In this document: positions 28,166 to 38,678 of the stretch, in pieces
Numbering within the stretch: the first letter of the stretch is position 1
Layout of the letters: each line of letters starts with the position of its first letter
Assembly: GCF_009759685.1 (NCBI RefSeq)
Contig: NZ_CP046654.1
Coordinates: 3,100,001 to 3,164,000 of the forward strand
Length of the DNA: 64,000 nucleotides
Reading direction: 5' to 3'
Origin: Acinetobacter baumannii
Lineage (GTDB): Bacteria; Pseudomonadota; Gammaproteobacteria; Pseudomonadales; Moraxellaceae
Made by a program: the position numbers and the translations under genes
The notes under the pieces: generated by a model
Told to the model about the DNA's origin: nothing
The model's input: the letters and a program-made list of their open reading frames with translations, nothing else
Databases searched by the model: none

Positions 28166-29335
28166 TTACAGAATCGCTTTTAAACGCTTAACTACTTCTT
28201 CACATTGAGCTAAATCTGCCACTAACGCCATACGTACATGGTTAGCTCCAGGGTTACCTTGTTCGGTATCACGAGATAAATAACGGCCCGGTAAGACTTT
28301 AATATGTGCTTTTTCCATCAGCATTTTGGCAAAAGTTTCATCATTATCCACTTTTAACCAATAGTAAAAACCAGCATCTGGTTTTTGTAATGGAAGCAAA
28401 TGACCTAGCTCAGATTGAAATAAGTCAAATTTTGCACGATATTGCTTACGGTTTTCTTCAACATGGCTTTCATCATTCCATGCTGCAATTGAGGCAAGCT
28501 GATGTTGTACTGGCATTGCTGCGCCGTGATAGGTACGGTATTGCAAATATGGCTTTAATAAAGCAGCATCGCCCGCTACAAAACCTGAACGCATACCTGG
28601 TAAATTTGAGCGTTTTGAAAGTGAATGAAAAACGATACAGTTTTTGTAGTCATCACGGCCAAGTTCCGCACATACTTCTAATAAACCCGTAGGAGCTTGG
28701 TCAAACCAAAGTTCTGAATAGCATTCATCAGACGCAATAACGAAATTATATTGATCAGATAAGGCAATCAGCTTTTTAAATTGTTCTTTAGAAAGCACAG
28801 TACCTGTTGGGTTACCCGGTGTACATACAAAAAGAAGGGCTGTTTTTTCCCAAACTTCTGCTGGCACAGCATCAAAGTCACCTAAATAGCCATTTTCTTC
28901 TGTGCAATTAATGAAGTATGGCTTTGCACCTGCGAGTAAAGCAGCACCTTCATAAATTTGATAAAACGGGTTCGGCATTACCACATACGGTGCATCTTCA
29001 CGGTTAATTAATGCTTGAACAAAAGAGAAAATTCCTTCACGCGTACCAGACACTGGCAAAATGTGGTTTTCAGCGCTAATACTGTTAAGTTTAAAGCGTT
29101 TAGTTAGCCAGTCTGCAATACTCTGGCGAAGCTCAGGTAAGCCTTTGCTGTTTGGATAAGTTGATAAATGGTTAAAGTTATCAATAATAGCCTGTTTAAC
29201 AAACTCTGGTGCTGGATGCTTAGGTTCGCCAATTGATAGAGGAATCAAGGGAAGGTTCGCTGGGGTAATATCCTTAAAAAGTTGGTTTAACTTTTCAAAT
29301 GGATACGGGTGTAATAACGACAAGCTAGAGTTCAT
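28166..29335 (-). CDS. dapC: Succinyldiaminopimelate transaminase DapC
   Basis: The 389-residue class I aminotransferase starts MNSSLSLLHPYPFEKLNQLF; an in-frame extension to 29392 would run into glnD and is unlikely. The motifs IPLSIGEPKHPAPEFVKQAI, LFVCTPGNPTGTVL, IASDECYSELWFD and the PLP lysine in HSLSKRSNLPGMRSGF match DapC of lysine and peptidoglycan (diaminopimelate) synthesis. It lies 25 bp downstream of glnD on the same strand, so purT-glnD-dapC is a probable operon. Confidence 0.92.
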   Translation of the reverse strand: MNSSLSLLHPYPFEKLNQLFKDITPANLPLIPLSIGEPKHPAPEFVKQAIIDNFNHLSTYPNSKGLPELRQSIADWLTKRFKLNSISAENHILPVSGTREGIFSFVQALINREDAPYVVMPNPFYQIYEGAALLAGAKPYFINCTEENGYLGDFDAVPAEVWEKTALLFVCTPGNPTGTVLSKEQFKKLIALSDQYNFVIASDECYSELWFDQAPTGLLEVCAELGRDDYKNCIVFHSLSKRSNLPGMRSGFVAGDAALLKPYLQYRTYHGAAMPVQHQLASIAAWNDESHVEENRKQYRAKFDLFQSELGHLLPLQKPDAGFYYWLKVDNDETFAKMLMEKAHIKVLPGRYLSRDTEQGNPGANHVRMALVADLAQCEEVVKRLKAIL

Positions 29336-29360
29336 TAAACAGTTACCAAGTAGTTGAGTT

Positions 29361-32024
29361 TCAGTGCTGACAAATTTGATTAGATGCTTCATCTAATGCA
29401 GCTTTCAGTTTTTCCGAGAAGAGTTTGACCTCTTCGTTATTCAGCGGTTTCCCATCTTTTTTGGTGACAAAGAAAATATCTTCGGCACGTTCACCTAAAG
29501 TTGCAATTCGGGCTGAATGGATGTCTAAACCTTGCATCATAAATAAACCACCCACGCGTGCAAGTAGGCCAGGGTGATCGAGTGTTGAAATTTCGACCAT
29601 ATTTTGCTGTAAGGCTTCATTTAATGTTACGTCGACTGTATTTTCAATATCGAAGTGACGTAATTGACGTGGAATACGACGTTGCATGAGTCCCGGGTAT
29701 TGGTCTGGTTGGCTAAGCGCCTTCACTAACGCATTTTTAACGGTTTCTTCACGTTCTGGGTCGGTAAGCAATGTACCGAAACGATCGAGTACAACATAAG
29801 TGTCTAAGCTAAATGCGGTACTGGCCGTGATAATTTTTGCGTCCTGAACGTCTAGGTTCATTCGGTCTAAAACAGCAACAGTGGTGGCAAACAGGTTAGG
29901 TTGGTCACGTGTATAAATAAAGATTTGCACCGCATCTTGAGCTGCTTTACGGTGAGCACGCAAGAGGACTAATGGCTCTGGATTATCACCATGTTTTAAA
30001 ATTGCTTGTGTATGCCATGCAATTTCATCTGCCGACTCTTTAATGAAGTATTCATCACCAAGTTCTTGCCATACTTTTTCGACATCAGCCAATGCAAAGT
30101 TATTTACCAGTAATTCACTTGCTGCAAATTTGGTGTCTTCAATTAACATTTGGTAGTCAACAGGACGACCTAAACCTGTACGGATTACATCACGGGCATG
30201 CGTATAAAGTTGACGCATAAGCGATGCGCGCCATGTGTTCCAAAGTTTTGGATTTGTGGCGTTAATATCTGCAACTGTTAAAGTATAGAGATAATCAAGA
30301 TGCTCCATGTCGCCAAGTTTTTCTGCAAAATCTTTCACGACATCTGGATCAGAAATATCTTTTTTCTGAGCTGTAAGTGACATGAGCAAATGGTTTTGAA
30401 TAAGCCATGCAATTAATTTGCATTCACGCTCAGTAAAGCCATGTGCACGTCCAAACTCAATCGCGTCTTCTGCGCCAAGTTCACTATGGTCACCACCACG
30501 GCCTTTTGCAATGTCGTGGAATAAAGCAGCAATAAAGACAATATCTTGACGAGCAAGACGTTGGAAAACCGAACTTACCACAGGGAATTCTTTGGCAAAT
30601 TCAGGTTCTCTAAAACGATTTAAATTACGCAGCAATAATAATGTATGAGCATCAACCGTATAGATATGGAATAGGTCATATTGCATAAGACCCATAATTT
30701 GGCCAAAAGCAGGAATATAGTTTCCTAACACACCATAACGTTTCATCGCGACCAAGGTATCGTATAGTCGATATGGTGAGCGAATAATCGACATAAATAG
30801 TGCTTGATGCTCTGGGTTATCACGATAACTTTGGTTAATTCGTTTTGCAGCAAGAATGAGTAAGCGCAAAGTTCGAGCGCGAATACCTTCAATATCTGGT
30901 CGATTCGCTAAAATATAGAACAACTCTAAGATCGCGCTCGGATGCTCTGCAAAAATTTTATGATGCTGTACTGCAAGTTTATTGTCGACAATCTTAAAGT
31001 GATCGTTCACAACTTCAATTTTGCGTTCATAGTTGGGGAGTCGAGGAGTAATGACAGACTCACTAAAATACGCCAGCAACATTTCATTGAGTGTTGAAAC
31101 CTGCTGCGCCGTACGGTAGTAGCGTTTCATGAATTGCTCAACGCCGTAATTTACAGGTTGGCCTTCTTGACGAACGTAACCAAATTTAGCAGCAATTTCT
31201 CTTTGGTGGTCAAAGAGTAAACGGTTTTCATCACGTTTGGCTAAACGGTGTAAATGATGTCGAATTTCCCAAAGAAAGCTTTCAGCTTCTTCTAAAACAG
31301 CCAATTCAAACTCTGAAATGAAACCTAAATGCACTAAGTCATAGATACGGTTCACACGGAAGTGGCGTTTGGCAATCCAACCAATTTGATTAATGTCACG
31401 AATACCGCCCGGTGCATTTTTAATGTCAGGTTCTAAATTACTTTCAGTATTGTTGTGTTGGTGATAACGCTTGGCTTGTTCAGCCATTTTTGCGTCATAA
31501 AATGTTTTGTCTGTCCATGTTTGTGAAACAATACGGCGAGGCCATTTCGCAAGTTGTGTATTACCTGTAATTAAACGCGCTTCAATTAATGTAGTGGCAA
31601 CAGTTAAATCGGTAGCGGCTTGTTCAACACAGCTTTGAATGGTACGAACACTAATACCTGGTTTGAAATTTCCTACATCCCATAAAGAGGAAATAAATGT
31701 AGAGATACGTTTTTCATTTTCTTCACTGATTTCATCTTCAGACAAAATCATGATATCTACATCAGAATAGGGCAGCATTTCACGGCGCCCGTAACCACCT
31801 ACTGCAAAAAGACCTAGTTTTGACTGGTCAAGTTCTGCATGTTTCCATAAAAAGACGAGCGCTTCATCTACTAAATCTGAACGAGCTTTAATGATTTCTC
31901 GAATAGATTGCCCATTTTCATATGAATCTTGCAATTGCTTTTCTACATCCGTTCGCCACTGATTAATGGCTTTAATATCATGATGACTTGAGACATAGTT
32001 CAGCAATGGCGATGTATTGATCAT
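29361..32024 (-). CDS. glnD: Bifunctional uridylyltransferase/uridylyl-removing enzyme GlnD
   Basis: The 887-residue protein has the nucleotidyltransferase motif [17 protein letters not shown] near residue 75. An HD phosphohydrolase motif [20 protein letters not shown] lies near residue 500, and two C-terminal ACT domains begin near [20 protein letters not shown] and [20 protein letters not shown]. GlnD adds or removes UMP on PII proteins in response to glutamine, thereby tuning glutamine synthetase. The length and domain order are complete. It lies 27 bp after purT. Confidence 0.96.
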   Translation of the reverse strand: MINTSPLLNYVSSHHDIKAINQWRTDVEKQLQDSYENGQSIREIIKARSDLVDEALVFLWKHAELDQSKLGLFAVGGYGRREMLPYSDVDIMILSEDEISEENEKRISTFISSLWDVGNFKPGISVRTIQSCVEQAATDLTVATTLIEARLITGNTQLAKWPRRIVSQTWTDKTFYDAKMAEQAKRYHQHNNTESNLEPDIKNAPGGIRDINQIGWIAKRHFRVNRIYDLVHLGFISEFELAVLEEAESFLWEIRHHLHRLAKRDENRLLFDHQREIAAKFGYVRQEGQPVNYGVEQFMKRYYRTAQQVSTLNEMLLAYFSESVITPRLPNYERKIEVVNDHFKIVDNKLAVQHHKIFAEHPSAILELFYILANRPDIEGIRARTLRLLILAAKRINQSYRDNPEHQALFMSIIRSPYRLYDTLVAMKRYGVLGNYIPAFGQIMGLMQYDLFHIYTVDAHTLLLLRNLNRFREPEFAKEFPVVSSVFQRLARQDIVFIAALFHDIAKGRGGDHSELGAEDAIEFGRAHGFTERECKLIAWLIQNHLLMSLTAQKKDISDPDVVKDFAEKLGDMEHLDYLYTLTVADINATNPKLWNTWRASLMRQLYTHARDVIRTGLGRPVDYQMLIEDTKFAASELLVNNFALADVEKVWQELGDEYFIKESADEIAWHTQAILKHGDNPEPLVLLRAHRKAAQDAVQIFIYTRDQPNLFATTVAVLDRMNLDVQDAKIITASTAFSLDTYVVLDRFGTLLTDPEREETVKNALVKALSQPDQYPGLMQRRIPRQLRHFDIENTVDVTLNEALQQNMVEISTLDHPGLLARVGGLFMMQGLDIHSARIATLGERAEDIFFVTKKDGKPLNNEEVKLFSEKLKAALDEASNQICQH

Positions 32025-32051
32025 GAAAATGGGTCTACCAATAAGTAAAAA

Positions 32052-33260
32052 TTAAGAGTTAGTTTGAACGCTTACTTGATCAGCGGTTTCTTTCGCTAAA
32101 GTACGGGCAAGATCAGTATTTTCAGCGCGAGCAGTTGCCACACCCATACGACGACGTTTGAAACCTTCCGGTTTACCAAACAAACGTAAGTCGGTATCTG
32201 GATGAGCTAAAGCCACATTTAGATTGCTATAACTTAAATTGTTAGCATCAACTCCAGCATAAATTACCGCACTTGCGGCAACACTGTGACGTGCTGTATT
32301 TACAGGTAAGCCTAAAATTGCACGTGCATGTAATTCAAATTCACTTTGAAATTGAGATGCTAAAGTGACGAGGCCTGTATCATGTGGACGAGGTGAAACC
32401 TCACTAAACCAAACCTTGTCGCCTTTAATAAACAGTTCTACACCAAAAATACCACAGCCACCAAGTGCTGTAGTCACTTTATTTGCAATGCGTTTGGCTT
32501 CCTCGAGTGCTGCAGGAGTCATTGGTTGTGGCTGCCAGCTTTCTACATAATCACCGGCATCTTGGCGGTGACCAATTGGGTCACAGTAGTGCGTTTCAAT
32601 TTCACCTGTTTCAGGGTTTTTAGCGCGAACGGTAAGGAGTGTAATTTCAAAGTCAAAATCAATTTGAGACTCGATAATAACAGTGCCTTGGTTAACACGG
32701 CCACCTTGCATTGCATATTCCCATGCAGCATCGACTTCATCGAAACTTTTTACACGAGACTGTCCTTTACCAGAAGAAGACATGACCGGTTTTACAAAGT
32801 TTGGATAACCAATATCATCACAAGCAGCGCGGAAGCTTTCGAGCGTATCAGCAAAACGATAAGCAGATGTTGGTAAACCAAGTTCTTCAGCAGCAAGACG
32901 GCGAATACCTTCGCGGTTCATGGTCAGGTTTACAGCTTTAGCAGATGGGATGACTGTTGCAGTTTTATTTGCTTCAATTTCCAGTAAAACTTCTGTCGCA
33001 ATCGCTTCAATTTCTGGAACAATTAAATTTGGTTTAACTTTTTCAATGAGTTGTTTTAATTGGGCTGGATCTGCCATGTTTAACACATAAGAAAAATGTG
33101 CTACTTGCATAGCTGGAGCATGATCATAACGGTCGGCTGCATGTACTTCTACACCAAGGCGTTGTAAGGAAATTACAACTTCTTTGCCAAGCTCTCCTGA
33201 ACCTAACAATAAAACTTTAAATGCAGAAGATTGAAGTGGGGTACCGAGTGTCACGCTCAT
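32052..33260 (-). CDS. purT: Formate-dependent phosphoribosylglycinamide formyltransferase PurT
   Basis: The 402-residue ATP-grasp protein starts [20 protein letters not shown], with AGGA about eight bases before this ATG; an in-frame ATG nine bases earlier is less likely. [17 protein letters not shown] is the N-terminal nucleotide fold, [20 protein letters not shown] is the ATP-binding loop and [16 protein letters not shown] the metal/substrate site. PurT makes formylglycinamide ribonucleotide from formate and ATP in purine synthesis. Confidence 0.96.
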   Translation of the reverse strand: MSVTLGTPLQSSAFKVLLLGSGELGKEVVISLQRLGVEVHAADRYDHAPAMQVAHFSYVLNMADPAQLKQLIEKVKPNLIVPEIEAIATEVLLEIEANKTATVIPSAKAVNLTMNREGIRRLAAEELGLPTSAYRFADTLESFRAACDDIGYPNFVKPVMSSSGKGQSRVKSFDEVDAAWEYAMQGGRVNQGTVIIESQIDFDFEITLLTVRAKNPETGEIETHYCDPIGHRQDAGDYVESWQPQPMTPAALEEAKRIANKVTTALGGCGIFGVELFIKGDKVWFSEVSPRPHDTGLVTLASQFQSEFELHARAILGLPVNTARHSVAASAVIYAGVDANNLSYSNLNVALAHPDTDLRLFGKPEGFKRRRMGVATARAENTDLARTLAKETADQVSVQTNS

Positions 33261-33371
33261 GCGAATCATCCTGACAAAATTATTTTTTTAAGCATAGCAG
33301 AACTTAGGGTGGAGTTAAGCCTTATCATGCATAAAAAAAGTAATTTTGTCGGACAATTAAAAATGTAGTTT

Positions 33372-33761
33372 TTAGATATTAACCTGATAGTTTAAAAGCA
33401 ATTCATCTGCATTTTTACCACGGATGCCCCAATTTTCTTTAGGTGTTTCAAAAATGGTAATTTCAATGTCCTGAGGTGCAATTTTGCATTGCTCTTCAAT
33501 ATTGCGAAATAAGGTTTGAATAAGTTGCTTTTTAGTGGCTGGACTGCGGCCTGCAAACATTGAGAGTTCGATGATAATGTAATGTTGGCTTCTATCAGAT
33601 GGATAAATAAAATTCTCAGGTTTAAGGCTAATGAAGCGTTGAAATCTTTTCTCGATGGGATACTTCAATTCTTCAATAAGTGCTTGATGGATCGCATGAG
33701 AGAGCAGTTCGCGATACTGAATAATCGTTTGTTCATTTGCATAAATTTTAACTTGTGACAT
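33372..33761 (-). CDS. Tautomerase/MIF-family protein
   Basis: The 129-residue protein resembles YusQ-like tautomerases: RFQRFISLKPENFIYPSDRS, IIIELSMFAGRSPATKKQLIQTLF and DIEITIFETPKENWGIRGK. The family normally begins with a catalytic Pro2; here Ser2 follows the start Met, so either the mechanism differs or the protein belongs to the branch without Pro2. It stands alone, with no obvious partner. The substrate is unknown. Confidence 0.7.
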   Translation of the reverse strand: MSQVKIYANEQTIIQYRELLSHAIHQALIEELKYPIEKRFQRFISLKPENFIYPSDRSQHYIIIELSMFAGRSPATKKQLIQTLFRNIEEQCKIAPQDIEITIFETPKENWGIRGKNADELLLNYQVNI

Positions 33762-33889
33762 TTTTATCTCTAATCGCTAGATGGATTTATCTTCTAATAA
33801 ATTTCATAAATGAGTTTTTATGCTAGAAGTTATTATTCTTAATCACTTCTAGCATTTATATATTATATAAGGTTGATCAGTTTATCTAT

Positions 33890-34231
33890 TTATAAAGGTA
33901 AATAAGTATAGATAAGGCCATAAACGATTGCGGCTGTTAAGGTGGCAGGAACAATTTTCTTAAATTTAAAATAAAGACCAGCTAGAACCATAAAACCGAT
34001 AAGCATTGCTAAACTCTTATTTGGGGTTTCAAGTAAAGGTGGAAGGGTTGCAACCACAAGCATGGCGCTAATCGCAGATATACCAATACTTCCCAAAGCG
34101 ATTTTTAACCAGATTGAGCCGCGTCTTTGTTGGTTGCCCTGTAGTTTTTGTATTACGAAAAATGGTCCGAAGCGTGAAGCAAAATTAGCAATACCCACAA
34201 TAATGCCGACCAAAATAATTTCTAGGTTCAT
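33890..34231 (-). CDS. azlD: AzlD-type branched-chain amino-acid export subunit
   Basis: This small membrane protein of about 113 residues starts MNLEIILVGIIVGIANFAS. The ATG at 34231 overlaps the region just after the azlC stop. It has four hydrophobic helices (for example SIGISAISAMLVVATLPPLL and LAMLIGFMVLAGLYFKF) typical of AzlD. It works with AzlC to export branched-chain amino acids or analogues such as azaleucine. The gene order azlC-azlD is normal. Confidence 0.9.
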   Translation of the reverse strand: MNLEIILVGIIVGIANFASRFGPFFVIQKLQGNQQRRGSIWLKIALGSIGISAISAMLVVATLPPLLETPNKSLAMLIGFMVLAGLYFKFKKIVPATLTAAIVYGLIYTYLPL

Positions 34232-34232
34232 A

Positions 34233-34973
34233 TTAAGCTTCAACCTCATCAAATTGTTTCAGCACATAATATTTAAATAGACCTGCTAAAATGCCTGAAA
34301 GAATGCCAATAAAGATAGCTGCTGATAAGTTAATCCAATAACATGCCAAAGCTGAAACCACTAACGATACAGCAACTACAAGGCTATGCTTTCGTTCAAA
34401 TGCCGCTAATAAAAAACTTAAAAATAAAGCAGGTAATAAGAAGTCTAAAGCTGCTTGTAAAAACTTTGGAAGGTGTGCGACTTGATCTGCAAATAAACCA
34501 CCTAATAATGAACCACTTGCCCAAGACATCCAGCTAAATAGACTTAAGCCCAACATCCAAGACTCGGACCATTGTTGTCTGCGCTGTGAAAGTTGGATCA
34601 TACCACTGGCAAAAACTTCGTCCGTTAAACCCCAAGCCCAAACGGCTGTCTTCTTTAAATTTAATTTAGTGGGAATTAAATTATAAAGAGCAGGCCCATA
34701 AAGTACATGTCGTATATCAAGTGCAATGACTGTTAAAGCGGTTAACCATATAGAAGAACCACTTGCTAAAAGTGCGACCACTAAAAATTGGCTTGCACCT
34801 GCATACATGGAACAAGAAAGAAAAAATGCTTCCCATGGGCTAAAACCAAATTGAGATGCAGAAACGCCAAAGGCAAAAGAAACTGGTAAGTAGGTGAGAA
34901 CGATGGCTTGACTATCTTTGGCACCTTGCCAAAAAGTTGCTGTTTGAGCAGCCATCTGTTGTTGATTTGACAC
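34233..34973 (-). CDS. azlC: AzlC-type branched-chain amino-acid exporter
   Basis: The 246-residue membrane protein has AzlC features: LTYLPVSFAFGVSASQFGFS, FFLSCSMYAGASQFLVVALL, ALDIRHVLYGPALYNLIP and AVWAWGLTDEVFASGM. It is the larger subunit of the AzlCD exporter. It is transcribed just before azlD with a gap of one base. No regulator (such as AzlB) lies adjacent. Confidence 0.92.
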   Translation of the reverse strand: MSNQQQMAAQTATFWQGAKDSQAIVLTYLPVSFAFGVSASQFGFSPWEAFFLSCSMYAGASQFLVVALLASGSSIWLTALTVIALDIRHVLYGPALYNLIPTKLNLKKTAVWAWGLTDEVFASGMIQLSQRRQQWSESWMLGLSLFSWMSWASGSLLGGLFADQVAHLPKFLQAALDFLLPALFLSFLLAAFERKHSLVVAVSLVVSALACYWINLSAAIFIGILSGILAGLFKYYVLKQFDEVEA

Positions 34974-35074
34974 AATACACCTTGGCAGTAAACCAATTAT
35001 AAAAACTTGAAAGATTGAGTATTGTAGCCGAATTTAATAGCATAGTGCCGAAATGTTTAATTCGGCAGTTTGAT

Positions 35075-35545
35075 ATGTTCAAATCAAAGACTCGTTTAGT
35101 TTATATCGCCATCCTGAGTGCGAGCGTATTTATATTGCAAGGTTGTGATAATGGCAATCAGAGCTCAGATAAAAAAGTAGAAATTAAACCAGCGCCGAAA
35201 TTAACGAATGATGCGACAGTTTATGCAAAAAAGGCATGGACATTAATCAATACTGTTGATCATTTAGTTTATGAAAAACAGCTCAGTCAAATTAATGATA
35301 ATGTTCGTAAACCACTACGTCAGCTCAGTACAGACTGGCGTATTAATGTAAAAATGACAGATTCGGTCACTGAAGGAAAATATGCGCTTTGCCGTAAAGC
35401 TTTAACGAGTCTAGATGTATGGGCGCGCGAAACGCTTGAAAATAATAGTTCGGTTGCTCAAAAACAGGCAGATTATGAGCGCGATAAACAACAGTGTAAG
35501 GAAGCGATTGAAAATCCGAATTTAGGAAACACATCTCCTAAATAA
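35075..35545 (+). CDS. Hypothetical lipoprotein
   Basis: The 156-residue protein starts MFKSKTRLVYIAILSASVFI and has the lipobox LQGC, giving a mature lipoprotein with N-terminal CDNGNQSSDKK. The rest is hydrophilic and helical, with two further cysteines (LCRKALTSLD, QQCKEAIENP) that could form a disulfide. I do not recognise a family. The start was chosen for the signal peptide; an earlier in-frame start at 35015 adds a leader that does not look like a signal. Confidence 0.7.
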   Translation: MFKSKTRLVYIAILSASVFILQGCDNGNQSSDKKVEIKPAPKLTNDATVYAKKAWTLINTVDHLVYEKQLSQINDNVRKPLRQLSTDWRINVKMTDSVTEGKYALCRKALTSLDVWARETLENNSSVAQKQADYERDKQQCKEAIENPNLGNTSPK

Positions 35546-35558
35546 AGCCTATACATAT

Positions 35559-35589
35559 AAAAAAGCGAGATGATCAATCTCGCTTTTTT
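35559..35589. terminator. Bidirectional terminator
   Basis: AAAAAAGCGAGA pairs with TCTCGCTTTTTT across a 7-base loop between the convergent lipoprotein gene and the following leftward gene. Confidence 0.85.
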
Positions 35590-35617
35590 GCTTTAAACGA
35601 TAATGGGTGAATGATAA

Positions 35618-35953
35618 TTACGGTTTTGTTGCAGCTTTAGCTGTGTTGGCAGTTTTTACAGCATCTTGCTTCATTTGGTGAGTCATTTGATGTGATTCAT
35701 GTTGTGCATGAGTCGCACTAGTCATTGCATCATGCTTTTGCATGGTTAAGTCTTTTTTAACTTCCTGTTTAGTTTTAGTTGCCTCTTTCTTTGCTTTTTG
35801 AGCTGTAGCTTTTCCATTTACCGCTACACATTTTCCACCTTTGTGATTTGGTCCAGTACCGCCTTGTAGTTGAGTTCCTTTTGGACATGCAAATGCCGAA
35901 ACACTTAACATAGCCAATACGCCTGCTGTAAGAATTGTTGATAATTTTTTCAT
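35618..35953 (-). CDS. Small exported Lys/His/Gln-rich protein
   Basis: This 111-residue protein has a signal peptide MKKLSTILTAGVLAMLSVSA ending at AFA. The mature part starts CPKGTQLQGGTGPNHKGGKC, with two cysteines, and then becomes a low-complexity helix rich in Lys, Ala, Thr, His and Met (KHDAMTSATHAQHESHQMTH). The His/Met cluster could bind metal (inference only). No family was recognised. It is probably periplasmic and stands alone. Confidence 0.7.
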   Translation of the reverse strand: MKKLSTILTAGVLAMLSVSAFACPKGTQLQGGTGPNHKGGKCVAVNGKATAQKAKKEATKTKQEVKKDLTMQKHDAMTSATHAQHESHQMTHQMKQDAVKTANTAKAATKP

Positions 35954-36125
35954 GTTAATCAGCGCCTTGTTGAGTATTATTGCTCAGCTTGAGTGTAAGG
36001 TGAAAAATTCTGCTTTAAAACATTTATTTTGTGGAAATAGAGTTTGAACAATGTTTTGATTTGCAGTGTTATCTAATTTTTTAATTTAATTTTAAGTTTT
36101 TATTATATAGCGGCGTTTCGTACAA

Positions 36126-36845
36126 TTATGAATGAACTTGAGCAATTACTTTTAGTTTTTCAATATCTAAAATCTCAATTTTTCTAAAAGCAATTTTAAT
36201 AATATTTTGTTTTTCAAGTAGGCTCAATTCATGGTTGATCGTCTGCCTAGATGTAGTCAACATGTTGGCTAATTGCTCTTGAGAAATCTGAATGTGATGA
36301 TCTTGAATAAGAATATGGTTACCGTATCCTTCTAAAATGAACAGAAGACGTTGTGCAAGCCTTTGAGAAATACTGCGTGTTTGTATCGCAATCTGTTCTA
36401 AGAAAACGTACCTGAGTTTTTGGCTAGTTAAACGTGCAAAATAATACCAATAATATGGATGTTCTTTTAGTAGCTCATTTAATGGTTTTGCAGGAATATG
36501 CAGAACTATACTTTTTTTCAAAGCAATCGCGTCGTGTGACCGTGGCTCATGATCAATTAAAGATATTTCACCGAACCACATAATCGGCTCAGCAATTGCA
36601 GAAAGTGCTTCATTACCATTTACATCGACATAACCCAAGCTAATTGAGCCTTCAAGGACGGTATAAATACCATCAAACTCATCTTGAGCATGGAAAACGT
36701 AGCTATTTTTCTCAAAAGTAATTTGCTTGCCATGTTCTAAAATAAACTTTTGGAATGCTTCCGGAAGCACACTAAACCATGTGTTTTCTTTTAATCGGTT
36801 AATATAAATTAGGTCCAATATTCGGTCATCCATGAAAAAATTCAT
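36126..36845 (-). CDS. Crp/Fnr-family transcriptional regulator
   Basis: The 239-residue protein has an N-terminal cyclic-nucleotide-binding-like barrel (ITFEKNSYVFHAQDEFDGIYTV, LGYVDVNGNEALSAIAEPI, MWFGEISLIDHEPRSHDAIAL). The C-terminal winged helix reads QISQEQLANMLTTSRQTINH ELSLLEKQNII. No cluster of cysteines like that of Fnr is present, so it is not an iron-sulfur sensor. The first ATG is used; an ATG 12 bases later is possible. It diverges from the Mpo1-like gene. The target genes and effector are unknown. Confidence 0.88.
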   Translation of the reverse strand: MNFFMDDRILDLIYINRLKENTWFSVLPEAFQKFILEHGKQITFEKNSYVFHAQDEFDGIYTVLEGSISLGYVDVNGNEALSAIAEPIMWFGEISLIDHEPRSHDAIALKKSIVLHIPAKPLNELLKEHPYYWYYFARLTSQKLRYVFLEQIAIQTRSISQRLAQRLLFILEGYGNHILIQDHHIQISQEQLANMLTTSRQTINHELSLLEKQNIIKIAFRKIEILDIEKLKVIAQVHS

Positions 36846-36925
36846 TACTTTGTCAAATAGCTGACAACTTTAAATTTTCCTTATTTGTACAGTATGACTA
36901 TAGTTAGGTGAATAGGGAATAACTC

Positions 36926-37447
36926 ATGTCAAATCTGGAGCAGAAACTGAGCCAATATGCGGCTTATCATTTAAATCATCAAAATATTTTGACGCATTTT
37001 ATAGGCATTCCACTCATCGTGTTTTCAATTTTATGTTTAACAGCGAGGGCAGGAATCGATATTGGTAATTTTAAAGTTACTTTAGCTATGGTACTGATTG
37101 CATTCAGTACAATCTATTATTTATTTCTAGATAAAGTTTTTGGCTTAATCATGCTCATGATATTGGTGGCTGTGTATCCATTAGCGAGCCAAATTGCCGA
37201 ACTTCCTTTAGGACAATGGTTGGCTGCAAGTATTGGTTTCTTTGTGGTGGGGTGGGTCTTTCAGTTTGTGGGGCATTATTTTGAAAAGAAAAAGCCTGCT
37301 TTTGTTGATGATGTAATAGGACTTGCAATTGGACCACTATTTGTATTGGCTGAATTTATATTTATGTTAGGTTTTAGAAAGCCTTTGCATGAGCGAATTT
37401 TACACGAGGCGCGCAGTAAACGAGAGATGATGGATTTAAGCCATTAA
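36926..37447 (+). CDS. Mpo1/YGL010w-like membrane protein (DUF962)
   Basis: The 173-residue protein has the DUF962 signature: YAAYHLNHQNILTHFIGIP (the N-x3-H-x2-G-x-P core) and FQFVGHYFEKKKPAFVDD (H-x3-E-x3-P-A), with four to five hydrophobic helices between. Yeast Mpo1 is an iron-dependent dioxygenase that shortens 2-hydroxy fatty acids, and the conserved histidines fit that. Whether the bacterial protein does the same is inferred. It ends at a strong terminator shared with ychF. Confidence 0.85.
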   Translation: MSNLEQKLSQYAAYHLNHQNILTHFIGIPLIVFSILCLTARAGIDIGNFKVTLAMVLIAFSTIYYLFLDKVFGLIMLMILVAVYPLASQIAELPLGQWLAASIGFFVVGWVFQFVGHYFEKKKPAFVDDVIGLAIGPLFVLAEFIFMLGFRKPLHERILHEARSKREMMDLSH

Positions 37448-37451
37448 ATAT

Positions 37452-37483
37452 AAAAAAAGCCCCAATCTAGTGGGGCTTTTTTT
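37452..37483. terminator. Bidirectional terminator between mpo1-like gene and ychF
   Basis: AAAAAAAGCCCCA pairs with TGGGGCTTTTTTT across a 6-base loop between two convergent genes. Confidence 0.9.
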
Positions 37484-37493
37484 AAGCTTTAAC

Positions 37494-38585
37494 TTAAACG
37501 TTAAAACGGAAGTGCATTACATCGCCGTCTTGAACAACGTAAGTTTTACCTTCTAAACGCCATTTACCTGCTTCTTTAGCGCCGTTTTCACCGTTGTATT
37601 GTACGAAGTCATCATATGCAACAACTTCAGCACGGATAAAGCCTTTTTCGAAATCAGTATGAATAACACCAGCTGCTTGAGGAGCCGTCGCACCAACTTT
37701 TACTGTCCATGCACGAACTTCTTGTACACCAGCAGTGAAATAAGTTTGTAAACCTAAAAGTTTATAGCCTGCACGAATAACTACGTTTAAGCCTGGTTCT
37801 TCCATGCCCATTGCTTCTAGGAACTCAGCACGATCTTCATCTTCTAATAATGAAATTTCAGCTTCGATTTGGTTGCAAAGCGGCACAACAATTGCGTTTT
37901 CTTCGGCAGCAAGTTTTTTAACAGCTTCTAAATGTGGATTGTTTTCAAAACCGTCTTCTGCAACGTTTGCAATGTACATGGTTGGTTTCAAAGTCATTAA
38001 ACCAAAACCACGAATTAATTTGCGTTCGTCATCAGACAAATCAGCCGCGCGAGCTGGTTTACCTTCGTCAAGTAACGGTTGGATTTTTTCTAAAACTGCT
38101 TTAGTTGCTACAGCTTCTTTGTCACCGCCTTTAGCAACTTTAGTTAAACGTAAAATTGCTTTAGCAACAGTCTCAAGGTCTGCAAGTGCAAGTTCAGTAT
38201 TGATAGTTGCAATGTCATCTAATGGATCAATTTTACCATTTACGTGGATGACGTTTTCGTCTTCGAAACAACGTACAACGTGTGCAATTGCATCAGTTTC
38301 ACGAATGTTAGCAAGAAACTGGTTACCCAAACCTTCGCCTTTTGATGCACCAGCAACAAGACCTGCAATGTCCACAAATTCCATAGTGGTCGGCAAAACA
38401 CGCTGAGGGTTAACAATTGCAGCAAGTTTATCTAAACGTGGATCTGGAACAGGAACAATACCTGTGTTTGGCTCAATGGTACAGAACGGGAAGTTTTCCG
38501 CTGCAATCGCTGCTTTAGTTAATGCATTGAAAAGGGTAGATTTCCCTACATTTGGCAGACCAACAATACCGCAATTAAAACCCAT
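37494..38585 (-). CDS. ychF: Ribosome-binding ATPase YchF
   Basis: The 363-residue Obg-family protein starts [20 protein letters not shown] (G1 loop). [20 protein letters not shown] (G3) and the C-terminal TGS domain [20 protein letters not shown] follow. YchF prefers ATP to GTP and acts in ribosome function and oxidative-stress response. Its normal neighbour pth is not visible here. The ATG at 38585 was chosen over an in-frame GTG nine bases upstream. Confidence 0.96.
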   Translation of the reverse strand: MGFNCGIVGLPNVGKSTLFNALTKAAIAAENFPFCTIEPNTGIVPVPDPRLDKLAAIVNPQRVLPTTMEFVDIAGLVAGASKGEGLGNQFLANIRETDAIAHVVRCFEDENVIHVNGKIDPLDDIATINTELALADLETVAKAILRLTKVAKGGDKEAVATKAVLEKIQPLLDEGKPARAADLSDDERKLIRGFGLMTLKPTMYIANVAEDGFENNPHLEAVKKLAAEENAIVVPLCNQIEAEISLLEDEDRAEFLEAMGMEEPGLNVVIRAGYKLLGLQTYFTAGVQEVRAWTVKVGATAPQAAGVIHTDFEKGFIRAEVVAYDDFVQYNGENGAKEAGKWRLEGKTYVVQDGDVMHFRFNV

Positions 38586-38637
38586 GAAAACCACTCACAA
38601 ATATGTAAATTAAAAATTGTGGCTGATTTTACATGAA

Positions 38638-38658
38638 AGCCATGACAAAGTCATGGCT
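38638..38658 (-). terminator. Terminator after metI
   Basis: AGCCATGAC pairs with GTCATGGCT across a 3-base loop, about 20 bp downstream of the metI stop codon, ending the sulfur operon. The following T-run is short. Confidence 0.7.
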
Positions 38659-38678
38659 AGAGCAGGGTTCTGTTGTGT

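Noticed and set aside
37804..38406. 200-codon open frame opposite ychF
   Set aside because: It is antisense to a highly conserved YchF gene and shows low-complexity serine/alanine content. It is a shadow frame.
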